Positions 46,772 through 56,335 of a DNA stretch of 64,000 nucleotides are shown here, in pieces. The stretch spans positions 2,671,501-2,735,500 of the forward strand of contig NZ_CP090095.1 of NCBI RefSeq assembly GCF_021391675.1, read 5' to 3'. The stretch comes from Neorhizobium galegae. Its GTDB lineage: Bacteria > Pseudomonadota > Alphaproteobacteria > Rhizobiales > Rhizobiaceae. The translations under genes were made by a program, and so were the position numbers. Within the stretch, counting starts at the first letter, position 1; each line of letters opens with the position of its first letter. The notes beneath the pieces were generated by a model, which had not been told where the DNA came from, did no database searches, and saw nothing but the letters and a program-made list of their open reading frames with translations.

Positions 46772-47934
46772 GCGGATCTGGCTCCGTTGGGAACGCGGGA
46801 GTTCATCTCGATCAGCGCGTCGAGGACGACGGCCGAGGCAAATGCGAGCGCCACCGTCGGCACGGCGCCGAGCAGCACTAGGTCCATGGCGGTCTGGCCG
46901 ATGCCCTGGAAGACGAAGACGCCGAAACCGCCGCCGCCGATCAGCGCGGCAATCGTCGCCATGCCGATATTCTGGACGAGCACGATGCGGATCGCGGTCA
47001 GGATCACCGGCAGCGCCAGCGGAAACTCGATCTTGAACAGCCGCTGCCGGCCGGTCATCCCGATGCCGCGGGCAGCGTCGTTTGCAGCGCGCGGCACGCC
47101 GGCAAGCCCGACGACGGTGTTGGCGACGACAGGCAGCAGCGAATAGAGAAACAGCGCAACAAAGGCAGGGGCTCCCCCGATGCCGCGGATGCCGATCGCC
47201 GCGGCACCCGGCACATTGGCGGCGATCCAGCCGAGCGGCGCAATCAACAGGCCGAAAAGCGCGATCGACGGGATGGTCTGGACGAGGTTCAGCGTGTTGA
47301 GCACGCCGTCCCTCAGCGGCGCCACCCGATGACAGAGGATGCCGAGCGGCAGCCCGACCAGGACGGCGGCAAACAGCGAGCCAAGCGCCAGTTCCACATG
47401 TTTGCCCGCCTCGACCCAGAAGACGTCGGCGCGGCCGGAATATTCCTTCATGATCGACAGCCCGTTCCAGCTTCCCGACATCAGCAGCGTGCCAATCGCC
47501 GCCGCGGCCAGGACCAGAAACAGCACCCGCATCGCCGGCGGCGGATCGAGCCGCGTGATCGCATCGGCAGCCAGAAGCGCAAAGGCGAACAGCAGGATCC
47601 AGAAACCCGAAGCGGGTGAGACGCGGGCATAGGTATTGCCGGGCGGCGTCAGGAATGTCGCGGCGTATCCGATCGAAAGCGTCAGCGCCGCAAGCGCCGC
47701 GACGGCGGCAAGCAGCTTTATCCAGGGGGACGTGCGAAAGAGTGCTGCTGCGGTCGCAAGAACCAGCACGCCGATCAGACCCCAGCCCGCCCAGGCCGGC
47801 AGCGACTGCAGCATCGACTCCGCCTGTCCCTGCACGATGCGGTTGGGCTTGAGCGTCGCGAAGGACGACCAGAGCACGCCATAGGCGGCAAGAAGGGCTA
47901 TGACGATGCCGAGCTTGTCGAACCGAACTCTCAA
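46768..47934 (-). CDS. Osmoprotectant-type ABC transporter permease (YehY-like, long form)
   Basis: 388 aa. An N-terminal extension with four to five extra helices (about 1-150) precedes the conserved permease domain with GKHVELALGSLFAAVLVGLP and the docking loop ANDAARGIGMTGRQRLFKIE. The long form matches YehY rather than the short OpuBB type. Follows a terminator-like hairpin after the binding-protein gene. Confidence 0.88.
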   Translation of the reverse strand: MRVRFDKLGIVIALLAAYGVLWSSFATLKPNRIVQGQAESMLQSLPAWAGWGLIGVLVLATAAALFRTSPWIKLLAAVAALAALTLSIGYAATFLTPPGNTYARVSPASGFWILLFAFALLAADAITRLDPPPAMRVLFLVLAAAAIGTLLMSGSWNGLSIMKEYSGRADVFWVEAGKHVELALGSLFAAVLVGLPLGILCHRVAPLRDGVLNTLNLVQTIPSIALFGLLIAPLGWIAANVPGAAAIGIRGIGGAPAFVALFLYSLLPVVANTVVGLAGVPRAANDAARGIGMTGRQRLFKIEFPLALPVILTAIRIVLVQNIGMATIAALIGGGGFGVFVFQGIGQTAMDLVLLGAVPTVALAFASAVVLDALIEMNSRVPNGARSA

Positions 47935-47959
47935 ACCGCCCCCTGCCTTACGACTGATG

Positions 47960-47986
47960 AAAAAGCCGGGCGTTCGAGCGCCCGGC
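47960..47986 (-). terminator. Hairpin between osmoprotectant binding-protein gene and permease gene
   Basis: On the minus strand GCCGGGCG (47986-47979), 6-base loop, CGCCCGGC (47972-47965), followed by T5 (47964-47960). An intrinsic terminator structure placed inside the operon, so probably attenuation after the binding-protein gene. Confidence 0.8.
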
Positions 47987-48018
47987 CCATGTTGACACGA
48001 AACCGCTCCGAAAAGGAA

Positions 48019-48930
48019 TTACTTCAGGAAGCCGTTCTTCTTGAGGAAATCCTCGGCAACCGCCTTGGCTGGTTCGCCACCTACCTGCACGCGACCATTG
48101 AGGTCCTGCAGTGTGACGAGATCGAGCTTGGCGAAGACCGGCTTCAGCACCGCCTCGATGGTCGGGTTCTTCTTGAGCACCTCCTCGCGGATGATCGGGG
48201 TCGGCTGGTAGACCGGCTGGACGCCCTTGTCGTCTTCGAGAACCACAAGGCCGGACGGCGCGATGCCGCCGTCGGTACCGTAGACCATGGCGGCATTGGC
48301 ATTGTTGGTCTGGTTGGCGGCCGCGCCGATGGTTGCCGCCGTATCGCCGCCCGAGAGCGTGATCAGCTGGTCGGGTTTCAGCTTGAAGCCGTAGGTGGTC
48401 TGGAAGGCCGGCAAGGCTGCGGCCGAATTGACGAATTCGGAGGAGGCCGCCAGCACGATCTTGCCGCCGCCGGTCACATATTTGCCGAAGTCGGTCAGCG
48501 TCTTCAGCTTGTTGGCGTCGGCAACGTCCTTGCGCACCGCGATCGCCCAGGTGTTGTTGGCCGAAGACGGTGCCAGCCAGACGATCTTGTTGGCATCGTA
48601 ATCGAGCTTCTTGACCGCTTCATAGGCCTTTTGCGGGTCCTTCCAGGCCGGATCGTCACCCTTCTCGAAGAAGAAGGCGCCGTTGCCGGTATATTCCGGA
48701 TAGATGTCGATCTCGCCGGCGGTAATCGCCTTGCGCACCACCGGCGTCGCACCGAGCTGGATGCGGTCGGTGGCCCGGATGTTGTTCGCCTTGAGCATGG
48801 CAAGGATGATATTGCCCAGCACGCCACCTTCGGTATCGATCTTGGACGAGACGACGACCTGGGCATTCGCCATGGTGGCCGAAACGCCAAGCGCGAAAGC
48901 AATGCCTAAAAGCTTCTTTTTCAAAGACAT
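48019..48930 (-). CDS. Osmoprotectant-type ABC substrate-binding protein (OpuBC/OsmF/YehZ-like)
   Basis: 303 aa from ATG at 48930 (GGAGGG upstream), with a signal peptide cleaved after ANA (residue 23). OpuAC-domain features: VVSSKIDTEGGVLGNIIL, DIYPEYTGNGAFF, VWLAPSSANNTWAIAV and ALVVLEDDKG-type late block. Proteins of this group bind glycine betaine, choline or related compounds; some rhizobial members bind other small cations. First gene of the operon; hairpin follows. Confidence 0.9.
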   Translation of the reverse strand: MSLKKKLLGIAFALGVSATMANAQVVVSSKIDTEGGVLGNIILAMLKANNIRATDRIQLGATPVVRKAITAGEIDIYPEYTGNGAFFFEKGDDPAWKDPQKAYEAVKKLDYDANKIVWLAPSSANNTWAIAVRKDVADANKLKTLTDFGKYVTGGGKIVLAASSEFVNSAAALPAFQTTYGFKLKPDQLITLSGGDTAATIGAAANQTNNANAAMVYGTDGGIAPSGLVVLEDDKGVQPVYQPTPIIREEVLKKNPTIEAVLKPVFAKLDLVTLQDLNGRVQVGGEPAKAVAEDFLKKNGFLK

Positions 48931-49179
48931 GACAGAATTTCCCTCCGGATCGCCAGTCACCACCTCGTTTGACTTGGCCTGGAACACATAAAAGCCACTG
49001 TTATGTAGGGCGACTTATGCAATGTGCGAGTTCCGGAAGGACGCATCGGACAAATATTTTGTGCGGTGCATTTTTATCCGCCGATCGACCTAACTCATAA
49101 GATTTGCCGCACGCTATTCAGCCATCGATCTCATTGGCGTCGTCGAACCTCACAATCAAAACCGTCGCTTCCCACGACT

Positions 49180-49857
49180 TCACGCTTGAGACACGCGGAT
49201 CAGATGTTTCTCGCCCGAGCGAATGACGTGATCTCGCATCAGGCGCTCGGCGAGATCGGGATCGCGGTCGGCGATCGCATTGGCAATGGCCTCATGCTCC
49301 TCGACCGCCAGAAAGCGCTCCCGCTCTTCCGACAGCACACTGAGACGGGCGGTATGGGTGTAGATGCTCTGGCCGCCCTGCAGGCGACGCAGATAGCCGC
49401 AGCCGGATGCTTCATGGATGACGTCGTGGAAGCGCTCGTTGAGAGCGATGAGCTGCAGCACGTCCGCCGTCTTGAGGCCTGCCCGCATCTCGACGATGAG
49501 TTCGCGCATCAGGGCCAAGTCCTCATCCTTCACCCGCTTGGCGGCCTGGCGAGCAATCATGCTCTCGAGTGCAGCACGCGCCAGCATCATCTCTTCCGCC
49601 TGGCCGGCATTGAAGGTGACATAAATCCCGCGGCGAGGCTCCGACCGAACCAGCCCTTCGGCCTCAAGCACGCGCAAAGCCTCCTTCAGCGGTGTCGTGC
49701 TTATGCCGAGATGGCCCGCGAGATGGCGCTCGTTCAGCCTCTCGCCGCTCTTCAGCCGGCCGGAAAGAATGGCATCGCGTACCAGCCCGTAAACATGGTC
49801 GCGCAGGCTTTTCAGAAAAACCGGCGCCACTGGCAGAAGCGCATTGTCAATCCCCAT
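49180..49857 (-). CDS. GntR family (FCD) transcriptional regulator
   Basis: 225 aa. Winged HTH about 12-78 (LNERHLAGHLGISTTPLKEA is the recognition region), FCD domain about 88-215 with ALESMIARQAAKRV and the metal-site His residues in NERFHDVIHEA and MRDHVIRSGEKH. ATG at 49857 has GGAGG 6 bases upstream. Divergent from the arabinonate-type dehydratase and very likely its regulator, acting at the palindrome at 49903. Confidence 0.88.
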   Translation of the reverse strand: MGIDNALLPVAPVFLKSLRDHVYGLVRDAILSGRLKSGERLNERHLAGHLGISTTPLKEALRVLEAEGLVRSEPRRGIYVTFNAGQAEEMMLARAALESMIARQAAKRVKDEDLALMRELIVEMRAGLKTADVLQLIALNERFHDVIHEASGCGYLRRLQGGQSIYTHTARLSVLSEERERFLAVEEHEAIANAIADRDPDLAERLMRDHVIRSGEKHLIRVSQA

Positions 49858-49902
49858 CCGCGTCCTCCACCTTGTCCGTTGGGCTGACCTAGCATCTGAA
49901 AT

Positions 49903-49914
49903 TTGATATATCAA
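49903..49914. promoter_or_regulatory. 12-bp palindrome TTGATATATCAA, candidate operator
   Basis: Perfect palindrome in an AT-rich patch (about 49897-49920) within an otherwise GC-rich divergent interval, 46 bases from the GntR start. Size and symmetry fit a GntR/FCD site. Confidence 0.6.
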
Positions 49915-50020
49915 TTTAAAACGAGCGTGTTTAAGTTGGCGCCGGGCGGGAGGAGCTCCGTCCCTGGGATCGCGACAGAATCGATTCCGGAACGATGGCA
50001 GGATTTCTGGAAGAGCAAGC

Positions 50021-51751
50021 ATGACTAAGGAAGCAGCCGATCTCCGCAGCGCCCGTTGGTTCGCGCCGGATGATCTCCGTTCGTCGGGACACCGTTCCCG
50101 AATGATGCAGATGGGTTTTGACGAGAAGGATTGGGGCAAGAAGCCGATCATCGCCATCCTCAATACCTGGTCCGACCTCAACGCCTGCCATGCCCATTTC
50201 AAGGATCGCGTCGAACACGTTAAGCGCGGCGTGCTTCAGGCCGGCGGCTTCCCGGTCGAACTGCCGGTTCAGTCGCTCTCCGAAAGCGCGCTGAAGCCGA
50301 CATCGATGCTCTATCGCAACTTCCTCGCCATGGAGGCCGAGGAGCTCTTGCGCGCCCACCCTGTCGACGGGGCGGTGTTGATGGGCGGCTGCGACAAGAC
50401 CACACCGGCTCTGGTCATGGGGGCTATCAGCGCCGGTTTCCCGATGATCTTCCTGCCCGCCGGCCCGATGCTGCGCGGCAACTACAAGGGCGAATGGCTG
50501 GGCTCCGGCTCGGACGCCTGGAAATACTGGGACGAACGCCGCGCCGGCACGATTTCCGAAGAACAATGGACCGGCGTCGAAGAGGGCATTGCCCGCTCCT
50601 ACGGCCATTGCATGACCTTCGGCACCGCAAGCACCATGACCGCAATTGCCGAAGCGCTCGGCCTTACCCTCCCCGGTGCCAGTTCCATTCCCGCTGCGGA
50701 CGTCAACCACATACGGATGAGCACCCGCTGCGGCCGCCGGATCGTCGAAATGGTCTGGGACGAACTGACGCCTGACAAGATCATCACGCCGGATGCAGTC
50801 CACAATGCGACGACGGTCGCCATGGCGACCGGCTGTTCCACCAACGCGGTCGTGCATCTGCTGTCGATGGCTCGCCGCGCCGGCGTGCCGCTGACGCTGG
50901 ACGATCTCGACAAGGCGGGACGCACGACGCCGGTTGTCGCCAACATCCGCCCATCCGGCGACAAATATCTGATGGAAGATTTCTATTATGCCGGTGGCCT
51001 GCGCGCCCTGATGTCGGAGATCAAGGATCTCCTGAAGCTCGATGCCATGACCGTCAGCGGTTTCCCGCTCGGCGAGACGCTGAAAGGCGCCGAAGTCTAC
51101 AACAGCGACGTCATCCGCCCCTTGTCGAACCCGATCTATCATGAAGGCTCGCTGGCGGTCCTCAAGGGCAACCTCGCGCCGGACGGCTGCGTCATGAAGC
51201 CTTCCGCCTGCGAACCGCGGCTGCGGGTCCACGAAGGCCCTGCCCTCGTCTTCGACAGCTATCCGGAAATGAAGGCGATGATCGACCGCGAAGACCTCGA
51301 CGTCACCGCCGACCACGTGCTGATCCTGCGCAACGCCGGACCCAAAGGCGGTCCCGGCATGCCGGAATGGGGCATGCTGCCGATCCCGAAGAAGATCCTG
51401 AAACAGGGTTTTCGCGACATGCTGCGCATTTCCGATGCCCGCATGTCCGGCACGAGCTACGGCGCCTGCATCCTGCACGTGGCGCCTGAAGCCCATATCG
51501 GCGGCCCGCTGTCGCTGGTGCGCACCGGCGACATCATCCGCGTCGACCTGCCGAACCGCTCGATCGACATGCTGGTGGACGATGCAACGCTCGCCAGGCG
51601 CCGCGCCGAATGGGTGGCGCCTGCCGACAAATACGGACGCGGCTACGGCTGGATGTTTACCAAGCACATCAAGCAGGCCAACGAAGGCTGCGACTTCGAC
51701 TTCCTCGAACGGGAATTCGGTGCCGCCGTCGGCGAGCCCGAGATTTTCTGA
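50021..51751 (+). CDS. IlvD/Edd-family sugar-acid dehydratase, L-arabinonate dehydratase-like
   Basis: 576-aa Fe-S dehydratase. Cluster cysteines C56 (DLNACHAHF), C124 (GGCDKTTPA) and C197 (YGHCMTFG) are in the usual positions, and the substrate region MLYRNFLAMEAEELL with GSGSDAWKYWDERRAG is that of the pentonate branch (L-arabinonate dehydratase of Rhizobium) rather than IlvD itself. ARMSGTSYGACILH supplies the catalytic Ser. It would turn a pentonate into 2-keto-3-deoxypentonate. An RraA-like gene follows after 24 bases. No transporter or dehydrogenase of its own is adjacent. Confidence 0.85.
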   Translation: MTKEAADLRSARWFAPDDLRSSGHRSRMMQMGFDEKDWGKKPIIAILNTWSDLNACHAHFKDRVEHVKRGVLQAGGFPVELPVQSLSESALKPTSMLYRNFLAMEAEELLRAHPVDGAVLMGGCDKTTPALVMGAISAGFPMIFLPAGPMLRGNYKGEWLGSGSDAWKYWDERRAGTISEEQWTGVEEGIARSYGHCMTFGTASTMTAIAEALGLTLPGASSIPAADVNHIRMSTRCGRRIVEMVWDELTPDKIITPDAVHNATTVAMATGCSTNAVVHLLSMARRAGVPLTLDDLDKAGRTTPVVANIRPSGDKYLMEDFYYAGGLRALMSEIKDLLKLDAMTVSGFPLGETLKGAEVYNSDVIRPLSNPIYHEGSLAVLKGNLAPDGCVMKPSACEPRLRVHEGPALVFDSYPEMKAMIDREDLDVTADHVLILRNAGPKGGPGMPEWGMLPIPKKILKQGFRDMLRISDARMSGTSYGACILHVAPEAHIGGPLSLVRTGDIIRVDLPNRSIDMLVDDATLARRRAEWVAPADKYGRGYGWMFTKHIKQANEGCDFDFLEREFGAAVGEPEIF

Positions 51752-51775
51752 CCCGACATGTCTGAGTGGAACCCT

Positions 51776-52501
51776 ATGACCGACTACATTCTTTCCGACG
51801 CCACACGCCAGAAATACGAAAGCGTCAGCTGCGCGACGATCTGCACCGCGCTCTTCAAGCGCGGCCTGCGCAACCAGTTCATCCAGGATGTCCGGCCGCT
51901 TTCCCAGAAACCTGGAAACATGGTCGGCCAGGCCTTCACGTTGCGCTACATCCCGGCACGCGAAGACCTCAACCCGCTCTCGGCGTTTCAGAACCCGGAG
52001 CATCCGCAGCGCGCCGCCGTCGAGCAGTGCCCACCCGGCCATGTCATGGTCATGGACAGCCGCAAGGATCCCCGCGCGGCCTCCGCGGGCTCTATCCTCG
52101 TATCGCGCCTGATGGTGCGCGGTGTCGCCGGCGTCGTCACCGATGGCGGTTTTCGCGATAGCCCGGAGATCGCCGAACTCGGCATCCGCGCCTACCACAA
52201 CCGCCCCTCCGCCCCGACCAACCTCACTCTACACCAGGCACTCGACATCAACGTGCCCATCGGCTGTGGCGACGTCGCCGTCTGGCCGGGCGACGTGATG
52301 GTCGGCGACAACGAGGGAGTCGTCGTCATCCCCGCGCATATCGCCGACGAAATCGCCGATGAGGTGATCGAAATGACTGCGTTTGAGGATTTCGTGACCG
52401 AGGAAGTCCTGAAAGGCCGCTCGATCATCGGCCTCTACCCGGCGACGAAGGAGGAGAGCAAATCCGACTTCGCCCGCTGGCGTCAGGCCAAGGGCCGCTG
52501 A
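51776..52501 (+). CDS. RraA-family protein (HMG/CHA aldolase-like)
   Basis: 241 aa of the RraA/dimethylmenaquinone-methyltransferase-like fold. The divalent-metal aldolase signature G-x20-R-D appears at VVTDGGFRDSPEI, with VPIGCGDVAVWPGDVMVGD after it. Family members include 4-hydroxy-4-methyl-2-oxoglutarate aldolases and oxaloacetate decarboxylases. Next to a sugar-acid dehydratase it may cleave the 2-keto-3-deoxy acid, replacing a class I aldolase; that is inference. ATG at 51776 is chosen; ATG at 51758 is also in frame. Confidence 0.8.
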   Translation: MTDYILSDATRQKYESVSCATICTALFKRGLRNQFIQDVRPLSQKPGNMVGQAFTLRYIPAREDLNPLSAFQNPEHPQRAAVEQCPPGHVMVMDSRKDPRAASAGSILVSRLMVRGVAGVVTDGGFRDSPEIAELGIRAYHNRPSAPTNLTLHQALDINVPIGCGDVAVWPGDVMVGDNEGVVVIPAHIADEIADEVIEMTAFEDFVTEEVLKGRSIIGLYPATKEESKSDFARWRQAKGR

Positions 52502-52528
52502 GGCGACGGCTGGCCGATATCCCACCGC

Positions 52529-53773
52529 TTATGGACCTGCCGCCGTTTCGCGCAGGTCCTTGAAAAGCACGTTCTGGTCGGACAGGTACTTGGCAAAGAT
52601 CGGCAGGCTGGCCCCGCCGATCGCCCGCGCCTGGGAGCCGACCATTCCCTCGATGATATCGGGGATGATGACACCCTGCAGGTCGAGCCGCGTCACGGCT
52701 TCGATGGTCGCAGCGACGATCCGTTGCCTGACCCAGGCCGGAAAGCCGCCGTCGATCACGGCCGCGCCGAAATCGATGATCGAGGCTGCCGCAACGATCG
52801 CCTGGGCAAGCGCGGCCGCGGTTTGCCGTATCCACAGATCGAGCGGCTCTCCGAAATCGATCCAGTCGTCTGCGGAATACCAGAGCGGCTGCGGATCGAC
52901 GTTCCGCTCCTTCAGGAGATTCTCGAGAACGAAGATCGAGGCGATGTCGAGCAATTGGCGTGTCTCGCCATCGCCGCCGCGCACGGGAAGCGGCCCTACA
53001 GCGCCCGCGGTCCCGGTCCGTCCGGAAAAAATCGCCGAATTCAGAACGATCCCGCCGCCGATGAACGATCCGATGAAGAAATACACGAAATCCGGGTAGG
53101 AGGGGCCAACGCCGAACACCAGTTCGGCGCCGCAGGCGCTTGTCGCGTCGTTCTGCAGGTAGACCGCGTGCTGGACCTTGCCCGCGATTTCAGCCTGCAG
53201 ATCGAACCCGCGCCAGACCTCCATCGCCCCTTGCGGCGCGCCCACCTCCTCGGCCCAGTTCCACAGTTCGAATGGCGCGGCGATGCCGATCCCGGCGATA
53301 CGGCCGCGCTGCACCTCGGTCAGCTGGCCTTCGAGCCGCGCAATGCCGGAGGTGATGATCTCGATTATCTTTGCAGGAAGCGGATAGGCGTAGGTTTCGT
53401 GATATTGCAGCCGGATGCGGCCGACGAAATCCATCAGGACCAGGTCGGCGCTACGCCGGCCGATCTTCACGCCGAACGAATAGACCGCATCCGGATTGAG
53501 TCGCATCGGCACCGAAGGCTGCCCCACCCGGCCGCGCACCGGCTCACCGCGCAACAGAAGGCCGTCCTTTTCGAGCGCCCGCATGATGACCGAGACGGTC
53601 TGGGCGGAAAGCCCGCTGCGCCGCGTGATATCCGCCTTCGACATGGAGCCGTTCAGACGCACTAGCGAAAGCACGAGCCGCTCGTTATAGGCCCTTACCC
53701 GCACCTGATTTGAGCCGCCGGTGAAATTGCCCAGCAGCGCATGGCCTTGCGCCACGCTATCTGAAACTGACAT
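52529..53773 (-). CDS. ROK family transcriptional repressor (probable frc regulator)
   Basis: 414 aa. N-terminal winged HTH about 30-85 (MSKADITRRSGLSAQTVSVI) fused to a ROK sugar-kinase-like domain (IAGIGIAAPFELWNW, YFFIGSFIGGGIVLN, GTAGAVGPLPV). The usual ROK zinc cysteine motif is not evident, and VFGVGPSYPDFV stands where catalytic DxG-type residues would be in true kinases, so it should sense sugar rather than phosphorylate it. GGGAGGGAG precedes the ATG. Divergent from frcBCA, as a ROK gene is beside frc in Sinorhizobium. Confidence 0.87.
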   Translation of the reverse strand: MSVSDSVAQGHALLGNFTGGSNQVRVRAYNERLVLSLVRLNGSMSKADITRRSGLSAQTVSVIMRALEKDGLLLRGEPVRGRVGQPSVPMRLNPDAVYSFGVKIGRRSADLVLMDFVGRIRLQYHETYAYPLPAKIIEIITSGIARLEGQLTEVQRGRIAGIGIAAPFELWNWAEEVGAPQGAMEVWRGFDLQAEIAGKVQHAVYLQNDATSACGAELVFGVGPSYPDFVYFFIGSFIGGGIVLNSAIFSGRTGTAGAVGPLPVRGGDGETRQLLDIASIFVLENLLKERNVDPQPLWYSADDWIDFGEPLDLWIRQTAAALAQAIVAAASIIDFGAAVIDGGFPAWVRQRIVAATIEAVTRLDLQGVIIPDIIEGMVGSQARAIGGASLPIFAKYLSDQNVLFKDLRETAAGP

Positions 53774-54102
53774 GGCTCTCCCTCCCAGAAGCGTGGAATC
53801 GACTGAAGCACCTCATTCGGGAATGCAGGGTATCCTTCTGATATCCCGAGTTAAACCCCAAGGTACTCCGTACACAGATCGCCAGATTCCGAACCTCCAC
53901 TTCGGCAAACTATGGCACGAGAAATAAATAATTCAATCGGAATTAATTATTGACAGGCTATTTCAACTCGTTCTTAATTAGGGTGTAAGGGCACAGGACG
54001 GCTTGGAGGAGACGCCTGTCGAACTCGGTGGCACCGGTGCCCATTTATTACGCGTGAACGTTGGTCCGCATGGCGGACAGTCTTAAACTCTGGGAGGAGA
54101 CC
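53774..54102. promoter_or_regulatory. Divergent promoter region between ROK gene and frcB (329 bp, no gene)
   Basis: No convincing gene. An AT-rich island at about 53919-53985 contains the inverted repeat TAATTC-N5-GAATTA (53929-53945) directly followed by a consensus -35 TTGACA (53950-53955) reading toward frcB. The repeat touching the -35 is a good candidate for the ROK repressor operator. GGGAGGAG lies just before the frcB ATG. Confidence 0.6.
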
Positions 54103-55128
54103 ATGAAGAAATCCGTATTGTCCGCCGCATTCGGCGCCCTTGTCCTGGGCGTTGCGTTTTCCGCCCCCGCGGAGGCCGCAGGCGTATCCGCCTGCCTGAT
54201 CACCAAGACCGACACCAACCCCTTCTTCGTCAAGATGAAGGAAGGTGCGACGGCCAAGGCCAAGGAACTCGGCGTGACGCTGAAATCCTATGCCGGCAAG
54301 ATCGACGGTGACAGCGAAAGCCAGGTTGCAGCCATCGAAAGCTGCGTCGCCGACGGCGCCAAGGGCATTCTGATCACCGCATCCGACACCAAGGGCATCG
54401 TGCCGACCGTCAAGAAGGCCCGCGACGCCGGCGTCCTGGTGATCGCGCTCGACACTCCGCTCGATCCGATCAGTGCCGCCGATGCCACGTTCGCGACCGA
54501 CAACCTTCTCGCCGGCAAGTTGATCGGCCAGTGGGCAAAGGAAACCATGGGCGACAAGGCCAAGGATGCCAAGGTCGGCTTCCTTGACCTGACCCCGGAT
54601 CAGCCGACGGTCGACGTGCTGCGCGACCAGGGCTTCATGATCGGCTTTGGCATCGATCCCAAGAACCCGGACAAGATCGGCGACGAAACCGACAAGCGCA
54701 TCGTCGGCCACGACGTGACCAACGGCAACGAGGAAGGCGGCCGCAAGGCCATGGAAAACCTCCTCCAGAAGAATTCCGGCATCAACGTCATCCACACGAT
54801 CAACGAGCCCTCCGCCGTCGGCGCCTATCAGGCCCTGAAGGCTGTCGGCATGGAAAAGAACGTGCTGATCGTCTCGGTCGATGGCGGTTGCCCCGGCGTC
54901 AAGTCGGTCAAGGAAGGCGTGATCGGCGCCACCTCGCAGCAATATCCGCTGCTGATGGCATCGCTCGGCATCGAGGCGATCAAGAAGTTCGCCGACACCA
55001 AGGAAAAGCCGAAGCCGACCGAAGGCAAGTCCTTCTTCGACACCGGCGTTGCGCTCGTCACCGACAAGCCGGTCCCCGGCGTCAAGTCGATCGACGTCAA
55101 GGAAGGTACGGCCAAGTGCTGGGGTTGA
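54103..55128 (+). CDS. frcB: Fructose-type ABC transporter substrate-binding protein
   Basis: 341 aa, signal peptide cleaved after AEA (near residue 25), then the type I periplasmic fold. [55 protein letters not shown] and [12 protein letters not shown] closely follow Sinorhizobium FrcB, the high-affinity fructose/ribose/mannose binding protein. The start at 54103 has GGGAGGAG upstream; the longer reading from TTG 54061 precedes the ribosome site. Followed by frcC and frcA, with a hairpin between frcB and frcC. Confidence 0.92.
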   Translation: MKKSVLSAAFGALVLGVAFSAPAEAAGVSACLITKTDTNPFFVKMKEGATAKAKELGVTLKSYAGKIDGDSESQVAAIESCVADGAKGILITASDTKGIVPTVKKARDAGVLVIALDTPLDPISAADATFATDNLLAGKLIGQWAKETMGDKAKDAKVGFLDLTPDQPTVDVLRDQGFMIGFGIDPKNPDKIGDETDKRIVGHDVTNGNEEGGRKAMENLLQKNSGINVIHTINEPSAVGAYQALKAVGMEKNVLIVSVDGGCPGVKSVKEGVIGATSQQYPLLMASLGIEAIKKFADTKEKPKPTEGKSFFDTGVALVTDKPVPGVKSIDVKEGTAKCWG

Positions 55129-55150
55129 TCCTCACCATATAGCCCATCCC

Positions 55151-55173
55151 GGCCGGGGTTGAGATCCCCGGCC
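55151..55173 (+). terminator. Hairpin between frcB and frcC
   Basis: GGCCGGGG (55151-55158), 7-base loop, CCCCGGCC (55166-55173), then ATTTTCG. Perfect 8-bp GC stem with a weak T stretch, located in the frcB-frcC gap; likely an attenuator or a 3'-end stabiliser for frcB mRNA. Confidence 0.7.
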
Positions 55174-55268
55174 ATTTTCGACCAGCGATGCGCCGCTGGG
55201 AACAACCGGCGAAGACCGGTCAAACTCAACGGACGGTTCCTGCGCATTCGACGCGCGGAGGAGGAAAC

Positions 55269-56333
55269 ATGAGCGAAACCCAGGAATTCGAGCGTGTTCT
55301 CGACGGCAGCGACAAGAGCGTTGCCTCGTTCGAGAGCCAGGACGTCTCTCTCTTAAAACGCGCGCAGCATTTTCTGCACTCGACACCCGCTGCCGTGCCG
55401 CTGATCGTGCTGATCCTGTCCATCATCATCTTCGGCGTCGCCATCGGCGGGCGGTTCTTCTCGTCCTACACGCTGACGCTGATCCTCCAGCAGATCGCGG
55501 TGGTCGGCATTCTCGGCGCTGCCCAGACGCTGATCATCCTCACCGCCGGCATCGATCTCTCGATCGGGGTTGTGATGGTGATATCGGCTGTCATCATGGG
55601 CAATTTCGCCGTGACCTATGGCATGCCCACAGGCATTGCCATCCTCGTCGGCCTGATCACCGGCGGCGCCTGCGGCTTTTTCAACGGATTCCTCGTCGCG
55701 GTCATGCGGCTGCCGCCGTTCATCGTGACGCTCGGCTCCTGGAACATCATCATGGCGACGAATTTTATCTATTCCGCCAACGAGACGATCCGCGACACCG
55801 ACGTGGACGAAAAGGCACCGCTCCTCCATCTCTTCGCGCTCAATTTCAGGATCGGCAGCGCCATCCTGACGCTTGGCGTCATCGCCATGGTCCTGCTCGT
55901 GGCGGTGCTCTGGTACATCCTCAACCATACGGCCTGGGGAAGGCATGTCTACGCCGTCGGTGACGACCCGGAAGCTGCAAAACTCTCCGGCATCCAGACC
56001 CGCAAGGTTCTGCTCAGCGTCTATACTATCGCGGGGGTCATCGCCGCCTTCGCCGCCTGGGTATCGATCGGTCGCAACGGCTCGATCTCGCCTTCCTCGG
56101 CGGTGACCGACTTCAACCTGCAGGCAATCACCGCGACGGTGATCGGCGGAATCTCACTGTTCGGCGGCCGCGGTTCCATCCTCGGCACGCTGTTTGGCGC
56201 CATGCTCGTCGGCGTCATGTCGATGGGGCTCAACATGCTCGGCGCCGATCCCCAATGGAAAGTCATGCTGACCGGCTGGCTCATCATCGCCGCCGTCGCA
56301 ATCGATCAGTGGATCAGAAAGGTCTCGGTGTAA
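55269..56333 (+). CDS. frcC: Fructose-type ABC transporter permease
   Basis: 354 aa from ATG at 55269 (GGAGGAGG upstream). About 45 cytoplasmic residues precede the first helix, then 8-10 helices of the RbsC/BPD_transp_2 family with LIILTAGIDLSIGVVMVISA, FNGFLVAVMRLPPFIVTLG and the ATPase-contact region HVYAVGDDPEAAKLSGI. Matches FrcC in length and arrangement. Confidence 0.93.
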   Translation: MSETQEFERVLDGSDKSVASFESQDVSLLKRAQHFLHSTPAAVPLIVLILSIIIFGVAIGGRFFSSYTLTLILQQIAVVGILGAAQTLIILTAGIDLSIGVVMVISAVIMGNFAVTYGMPTGIAILVGLITGGACGFFNGFLVAVMRLPPFIVTLGSWNIIMATNFIYSANETIRDTDVDEKAPLLHLFALNFRIGSAILTLGVIAMVLLVAVLWYILNHTAWGRHVYAVGDDPEAAKLSGIQTRKVLLSVYTIAGVIAAFAAWVSIGRNGSISPSSAVTDFNLQAITATVIGGISLFGGRGSILGTLFGAMLVGVMSMGLNMLGADPQWKVMLTGWLIIAAVAIDQWIRKVSV

Positions 56334-56335
56334 TC

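Noticed and set aside
49931..52198. 755-codon open frame on the - strand
   Set aside because: Shadow of the IlvD-family dehydratase and RraA-like genes.
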